Program-made: the position numbers and the translations under genes
Shown here: positions 1 through 5,280 of the stretch, in pieces
Position numbering within the stretch: position 1 is the stretch's first letter
Layout: every line of letters starts with the position of its first letter
Notes under the pieces: generated by a model
What the model was told of the DNA's origin: nothing
Seen by the model: only the letters and a program-made list of their open reading frames with translations
The model's database searches: none
Assembly: GCA_903828035.1 (NCBI GenBank)
Contig: CAIKKV010000107.1
Coordinates: forward strand, 1-5,280
Origin: an uncultured bacterium
GTDB lineage: Bacteria; Verrucomicrobiota; Kiritimatiellia; CAIKKV01
Reading direction: 5' to 3'
DNA: 5,280 nt

Positions 1-2
1 AC

Positions 3-386
3 TTCATCGTCCAGGCCCTCCGCGGAGAGCCCCTGGCCCTCTATGGAGACGGCTCACAGACACGCTCCTTCTGCTATGTCAGCGACCTGATCGAAGGCCT
101 GATCCGCCTGATGGAGTCGCCCGATGATTTCACGGGCCCCGTCAACCTGGGGAACCCCGGGGAGTTCACCATGCGGCAGCTGGCCGAAGAAGTGATCCGC
201 CTCACGGGTTCCTCGTCCACCCTGATTTTAAAGCCGCTTCCGTCCGACGATCCCCGCCAGCGCAAGCCGGATATTTCACTGGCCCGCAAGGTGCTGGACT
301 GGGCGCCGACGATCCAGCTGGAGGAAGGCCTCCGCCGGACGATCGCCTACTTCGACTCGCTCCCTCGCGAGCAATCCGCTTCCTGA
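3..386 (+). CDS. UDP-glucuronate decarboxylase (UDP-xylose synthase), C-terminal part
   Basis: Partial: the 5' end lies left of the window, and about 127 residues up to the TGA at 384-386 are present. In this family (extended short-chain dehydrogenases, NAD-dependent, cytosolic) the enzyme converts UDP-glucuronate to UDP-xylose for surface polysaccharide or glycan synthesis. The visible part is the C-terminal sugar-nucleotide-binding lobe. It contains [11 protein letters not shown], then [20 protein letters not shown], then [10 protein letters not shown], then [10 protein letters not shown] and finally [12 protein letters not shown]. These blocks appear in the same order in UDP-glucuronate decarboxylases, including the animal UXS1 enzymes; DDPxxRxPDI is especially typical. 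The Rossmann NAD site and the catalytic Tyr-x3-Lys are outside the window, so activity cannot be judged. A related dTDP-glucose 4,6-dehydratase or UDP-sugar epimerase is the alternative, but the match to the decarboxylase blocks is closer. Its last 40 bases overlap the end of the convergent uvrC. Confidence 0.9.
   Translation, partial: FIVQALRGEPLALYGDGSQTRSFCYVSDLIEGLIRLMESPDDFTGPVNLGNPGEFTMRQLAEEVIRLTGSSSTLILKPLPSDDPRQRKPDISLARKVLDWAPTIQLEEGLRRTIAYFDSLPREQSAS
347..386. other. Tail-to-tail overlap of uvrC and the UDP-glucuronate decarboxylase gene
   Basis: The uvrC stop (TAG, read from CTA at 347-349) lies inside the convergent decarboxylase gene, which stops at 384-386. The shared 40 bp encode the last 12 residues of UvrC (a polar tail after the HhH domain) and the last 12 or so of the decarboxylase. 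Both tails lie beyond the conserved domains. I see no intrinsic terminator (stem plus T-run) here for either gene. Confidence 0.9.
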
Positions 387-1861
387 GAAACGGGCGCCGG
401 GCACAGCCAATCCTTGATCGAGCGCGACAGCGCCGGGCCCACGCCCGGAACGGCCGCGATTTCCGACTCGGGGGCGGCCGATAACCTCCGGACCGAGCCG
501 AACACCGATAGCAGCGCCTTCTTTTTCGAGGGGCCAATGCCGGGAATATCATCCAGGACCGACTCCCGGATGCGGCGCGCGCGCAGCTTGCGGTTGTAGG
601 CAATGGCAAACCGGTGCGCTTCATCGCGCAGGCTTCTCAACACTTTCAGCGCCGAAGACTCCGGGGGAAGCCGGATCGGAGGCTCCCGCAGGGTGACGTG
701 GATTTCCTCAAACCGCTTCGCCAGCGCCGCGGTGGGAATCGACTCCGCCAGGCCGGCTTCGGCCATGGCTTCGCGCGCCGCCGCCAACTGGGTCTGGCCC
801 CCGTCGAGCAGCAGAAGATCCGGCCACTCCCGCGAGCCCTCCCGGATGTCGGCAAGGTGCCGTGACACGACTTCCTTCATCATCGCGGGATCGTTCATCC
901 CCTCGACCGTGCGGATCCGGTAACGCCGGTAGCGTTTTTTCTGGGGCATGCCGTCCAGGGCGGAGACGAGGCTGGCCACCGAATGGGTGCCAGAAATGGT
1001 GGAAATATCGAAGCATTCGATCACCCGCGGCAGGCGCGGCAGGCCGAGGACACGCTGGATTTCCGCAACCCCCGCCTGCGCGTCGAGCGCGCGAATGCCG
1101 GGATCGCCGGTCAGCAGCCGCCTCTGCCGGATGGCCGTCTCCAGGTGCCGTAGCGTATCGCGCAGGCTGGCCGCCCGCTCATAATCGCATTCCGCCGCCG
1201 CCGCCGTCATCTCCGCGCGCACGTCGTCAAGAAGCTCCGGCGCATCCCCGCGAAGAAAGGCGCAGGCCTGCGCCACCCGGGCATGATAATCGGCCTGCGC
1301 GATGCGGCCGACGCAGGGCGCCGAACACTGGCGGATGACTTCGGACAGGCAGTGCTTGAAATCGACGGCGCCCGGCCGCAGCGGAAGGCAGACGCGGATG
1401 CCGAAGCGGCGTTCGACAAAATCCACCGCCTCCCTCGCGGAAAGGGAGGAGACGTACGGGCCGAAATAGGTGTAGCCATCCTGCCGCTTGAGGCGGCAGA
1501 TTTCGAATCGGGGAAACGGATGGTCCAGCTGGATCCGGACACTCATATACCGCTTGTCGTCGCGCAGGGCGATGTTGAACCGCGGCTTGTAGTCCTTGAT
1601 CAGCTTGCTCTCCAGGAGCAAGGCCTCGGACTCGTTCCGGGCCTGGTACCACTCCAGGTCCGCCACGGTCAGAACCAGGTCGCGGCGCAGGGGCGTGGTG
1701 GTGGCAAAGCTGGAATCTCGGAAATAGGAGCTGACACGATCCTTCAGGTTCAACGCCTTGCCCACGTAAATGATCCGCCCCTGCAGATCCCGCATCAGGT
1801 AGACGCCGGGCACCTCGGGAAGCTCCTTGAGCTTGGCCTTGACTTGATCCGCCAGTTCCAT
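347..1861 (-). CDS. uvrC: Excinuclease ABC subunit C, short form lacking the middle segment
   Basis: UvrC makes the 3' and 5' incisions around a DNA lesion loaded by UvrA/UvrB in nucleotide excision repair. The GIY-YIG nuclease spans about residues 15-97: GVY at 19-21, YVG at 32-34, Arg42, and the metal-binding Glu84 in LLLESKLIK. Cys158, Cys171, Cys179 and Cys183 match the spacing of the Fe-S cluster cysteines of E. coli UvrC. A UVR (UvrB-binding) motif lies at about 207-241. The RNase H-like 5' nuclease starts at about 279, with Asp285 (ECFDIS), Asp353 (LLLLDGG) and His416 (DEAHRFAI) as the expected DDH triad. A double helix-hairpin-helix follows at about 436-486 (IPGIGP, VPGVGP). The protein has 504 residues against about 600 in most bacteria; the loss is a clean gap of about 105 residues between UVR and RNase H. 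The ATG at 1861 lies 14 bp after the clpB stop with a weak AGGG nine bases upstream, so it is probably translated from the clpB transcript. Confidence 0.96.
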   Translation of the reverse strand: MELADQVKAKLKELPEVPGVYLMRDLQGRIIYVGKALNLKDRVSSYFRDSSFATTTPLRRDLVLTVADLEWYQARNESEALLLESKLIKDYKPRFNIALRDDKRYMSVRIQLDHPFPRFEICRLKRQDGYTYFGPYVSSLSAREAVDFVERRFGIRVCLPLRPGAVDFKHCLSEVIRQCSAPCVGRIAQADYHARVAQACAFLRGDAPELLDDVRAEMTAAAAECDYERAASLRDTLRHLETAIRQRRLLTGDPGIRALDAQAGVAEIQRVLGLPRLPRVIECFDISTISGTHSVASLVSALDGMPQKKRYRRYRIRTVEGMNDPAMMKEVVSRHLADIREGSREWPDLLLLDGGQTQLAAAREAMAEAGLAESIPTAALAKRFEEIHVTLREPPIRLPPESSALKVLRSLRDEAHRFAIAYNRKLRARRIRESVLDDIPGIGPSKKKALLSVFGSVRRLSAAPESEIAAVPGVGPALSRSIKDWLCPAPVSQEADCSRGSESK

Positions 1862-1870
1862 ATGCCGGAA

Positions 1871-1874
1871 CCCT
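1871..1874 (-). promoter_or_regulatory. Weak ribosome binding site for uvrC
   Basis: AGGG on the minus strand lies nine bases before the uvrC ATG, within the 14-bp gap after the clpB stop. It is short but the only Shine-Dalgarno-like stretch here. With such a small gap, ribosomes finishing clpB may also restart at uvrC. It supports the ATG at 1861, where the family alignment also begins. Confidence 0.45.
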
Positions 1875-1875
1875 A

Positions 1876-4485
<2,610 letters not shown>

Positions 4486-4491
4486 GGATAC

Positions 4492-4498
4492 ACCTCTC
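4492..4498 (-). promoter_or_regulatory. Ribosome binding site of clpB
   Basis: GAGAGGT on the minus strand lies six bases before the ATG at 4485. This spacing selects that ATG over the in-frame ATG two codons later (protein begins MDMN). An in-frame TGA upstream, with no other start codon between, also fixes this start. Confidence 0.8.
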
Positions 4499-4520
4499 TG
4501 TATATAATCGAACAGATCGT

Positions 4521-4529
4521 ATCATAGCA
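4521..4529 (-). promoter_or_regulatory. Overlapping extended -10 sequence (possible vegetative promoter)
   Basis: TGCTATGAT on the minus strand fits the extended -10 pattern TGnTATAAT with one mismatch. No good -35 is present: the hexamer at an 18-bp spacing is TACATA, only three of six matching TTGACA. An extended -10 can work without a -35. Its predicted start (about 4514) practically coincides with that of the sigma-54 promoter. Confidence 0.4.
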
Positions 4530-4542
4530 ATTGCAATGCCAA
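4525..4542 (-). promoter_or_regulatory. Candidate sigma-54 (-24/-12) promoter of clpB-uvrC
   Basis: The minus strand reads TTGGCATTGCAATTGCTA. Against the sigma-54 consensus TGGCACG-N4-TTGCW, both cores are intact: TGGCA around -24 and TTGCT around -12. The invariant GG (4540-4539) and GC (4528-4527) are separated by exactly 10 bases. Only the C and G after TGGCA differ. The predicted transcription start is near 4515, giving a leader of about 30 bases that contains the clpB ribosome binding site. The gene immediately upstream encodes a sigma-54 activator, which strengthens the call. The main competing reading is the overlapping extended -10 described separately. Confidence 0.7.
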
Positions 4543-4551
4543 TCTATGTAT

Positions 4552-4567
4552 CAGGCTTATGTACCTG
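4552..4567. promoter_or_regulatory. Inverted repeat CAGG-N8-CCTG upstream of the clpB promoter
   Basis: The minus strand reads CAGGTACATAAGCCTG, with perfect 4-bp arms separated by 8 bases and centred about 45 bp before the predicted start. It lies just upstream of the -24 element, where a repressor or auxiliary activator could sit. It is not a LexA box (CTGT-N8-ACAG) because the arms point the other way. Arms this short can arise by chance. Confidence 0.2.
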
Positions 4568-4631
4568 TAAATAAAGGCATTACGACACATCAAGAACTGC
4601 GGTCCGATTGAAAAATAGCGACAAATAGTCC

Positions 4632-4642
4632 CAGTGCGACTG
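4632..4642. promoter_or_regulatory. Inverted repeat CAGT-N3-ACTG, possible activator (enhancer) site
   Basis: The plus strand reads CAGTGCGACTG, a perfect dyad with 4-bp arms. It is centred about 120 bp upstream of the predicted clpB start, a usual distance for the enhancer site of a sigma-54 activator. It lies between the activator gene's stop and clpB. With one wobble pair it extends to a 6-bp RNA stem, but the U-rich tract comes well after the stem, so it is a poor intrinsic terminator. Confidence 0.25.
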
Positions 4643-4651
4643 AGGCTGGCG

Positions 4652-5280
4652 CTAAAAGGGAAGATTGTAGTCCTTGATCTTCCGTTGAATCGTGCGAATA
4701 GAGATGCCCAACTCCTGGGCCGTGAGGAGGCGATTGCCCTTGTTGCGGGCGAGCGCCTGCATAAGGACCTCTTTTTCCATATCGGTAAGGCGCATGCCGA
4801 CCGGATATTGAATCGGGACGGCCAGCTGCTCCTTGCGCTGTTTGGGATCCATGGCCAGGGTCACATCCTGCTCGTTGAGGACGCGACCGGAGGCCATGAT
4901 CACGGAGGATTCCACCGCATTGCGAAGCTCGCGGACATTGCCGGGCCAGGTATGCCGCTCCATGACCGCGTAATAATCGGGTTCGACGTGCTCGATGTTA
5001 CGGCCGTGTTCCTCGCAGGCCAGGGCCACGAAGCGGTCGATCAGGGGGCGGATATCCTCTTTCCGCTCCCGCAGGGGCGGCACCCGGATCGTCACCACCT
5101 GGAGCCGGAAGAGCAGGTCGGGCAAAAAGATCCCCTCTTCGACCAGGACATCGAGATCCCGATTGGAGGCGGCCAGGATACGGGTGTCGACCTTGATCGG
5201 CTCCTCGCCGCCGACGCGCAGGATTTCCTTTTCTTCAATGGCGCGCAGGAGGCGCATCTGGACGGCCTTGGGCGCGATGG
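4652..5280 (-). CDS. Sigma-54-dependent transcriptional activator (NtrC-type), C-terminal part
   Basis: Partial: the reading frame runs off the right edge, and 208 residues remain. The Met at 5257 is internal, because conserved AAA+ sequence continues upstream of it. Such proteins bind upstream DNA as oligomers and use ATP to open sigma-54 RNA polymerase promoters. Numbering from the edge, the AAA+ second half includes LLRAIEEKEILRVGG (10-24), the sensor-1 region ILAASNRDL (34-42), the finger region FLPDLLFRL (51-59), PPLRERKEDI (67-76) and sensor-2 WPGNVRELRN with Arg116. A linker follows, then a Fis-type helix-turn-helix at about 183-203 (TAQELGISIRTIQRKIK). Walker A, GAFTGA and any receiver or sensory domain lie outside the window, so the signal is unknown. 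Position 52 is Leu where most family members have Arg. The gene lies 166 bp upstream of clpB on the same strand, with a sigma-54 promoter between them, so local control of clpB-uvrC is plausible. Confidence 0.93.
   Translation of the reverse strand, partial: IAPKAVQMRLLRAIEEKEILRVGGEEPIKVDTRILAASNRDLDVLVEEGIFLPDLLFRLQVVTIRVPPLRERKEDIRPLIDRFVALACEEHGRNIEHVEPDYYAVMERHTWPGNVRELRNAVESSVIMASGRVLNEQDVTLAMDPKQRKEQLAVPIQYPVGMRLTDMEKEVLMQALARNKGNRLLTAQELGISIRTIQRKIKDYNLPF

Noticed and set aside
433..448. Perfect inverted repeat CCGGGC-N4-GCCCGG, a possible terminator.
   Set aside because: No T-run follows on either strand, and it lies within the uvrC codons for the PGVGPA hairpin of the HhH domain. 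The symmetry comes from Gly/Pro codons.
4500..4508. AT-rich TATATA-like stretch near clpB as a -10 box.
   Set aside because: A start placed from it would fall at or beyond the ribosome binding site, and no -35 is appropriately placed.
4486..4651. CIRCE, LexA or heat-shock sigma-32 elements upstream of clpB.
   Set aside because: I searched by eye for TTAGCACTC-N9-GAGTGCTAA, CTGT-N8-ACAG and CTTGAA/CCCCAT-type pairs and found none. The CAGG-N8-CCTG dyad has the opposite arm order to a LexA box.
4652..5257. Treating the Met at 5257 as the start of a small 201-residue protein.
   Set aside because: The frame stays open to the window edge and the upstream residues (IAPKAVQ) fit the conserved AAA+ sequence, so the gene is cut by the window and the Met is internal.

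Overview
The window is a GC-rich (clearly above 55% G+C by eye) bacterial chromosomal segment with tightly packed housekeeping and stress genes. No mobile element, RNA gene or CRISPR array is visible. The gene content (UDP-xylose-type nucleotide sugar synthesis, a ClpB disaggregase, a UvrC with four cysteines spaced as for an Fe-S cluster, and a sigma-54 activator) points to a Gram-negative-type bacterium that uses sigma-54. The unusually short UvrC and the high GC make me think of the PVC group (Kiritimatiellota, Lentisphaerota, Verrucomicrobiota). That placement is a guess, because the sequence contains no taxonomic marker.

Layout: bases 3-386 on the plus strand are the 3' end of a UDP-glucuronate decarboxylase gene. 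The other three genes are on the minus strand and are transcribed right to left. They are the C-terminal part of a sigma-54-dependent activator (4652 to the right edge), then a 166-bp AT-rich intergenic region, then clpB (4485-1876), then uvrC (1861-347). clpB and uvrC are 14 bp apart and look like one operon. The stop of uvrC lies inside the convergent decarboxylase gene, so the two genes overlap tail to tail by 40 bp.

The most interesting element is in the intergenic region. A near-consensus sigma-54 (-24/-12) promoter, TTGGCATTGCAATTGCTA, lies 39-57 bp upstream of the clpB start and points at clpB. Its GG and GC elements are exactly 10 bp apart, and it predicts a start site about 30 bp upstream of the ATG. 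The gene directly upstream encodes a sigma-54 activator. An extended -10 sequence (TGCTATGAT) overlaps the -12 element, so a vegetative sigma could use nearly the same start site. The model is that a protein disaggregase and a nucleotide excision repair nuclease are co-expressed under a linked sigma-54 activator, perhaps on top of a basal promoter. The promoter match and gene order are seen directly; the regulatory logic is inference.

Second in interest is UvrC. At 504 residues it lacks about 105 residues between the UVR motif and the RNase H-like nuclease domain, yet keeps the residues expected for both nucleases, the four cysteines and the HhH tail. The activator also has Leu where most of its family has the first of two arginine-finger residues.
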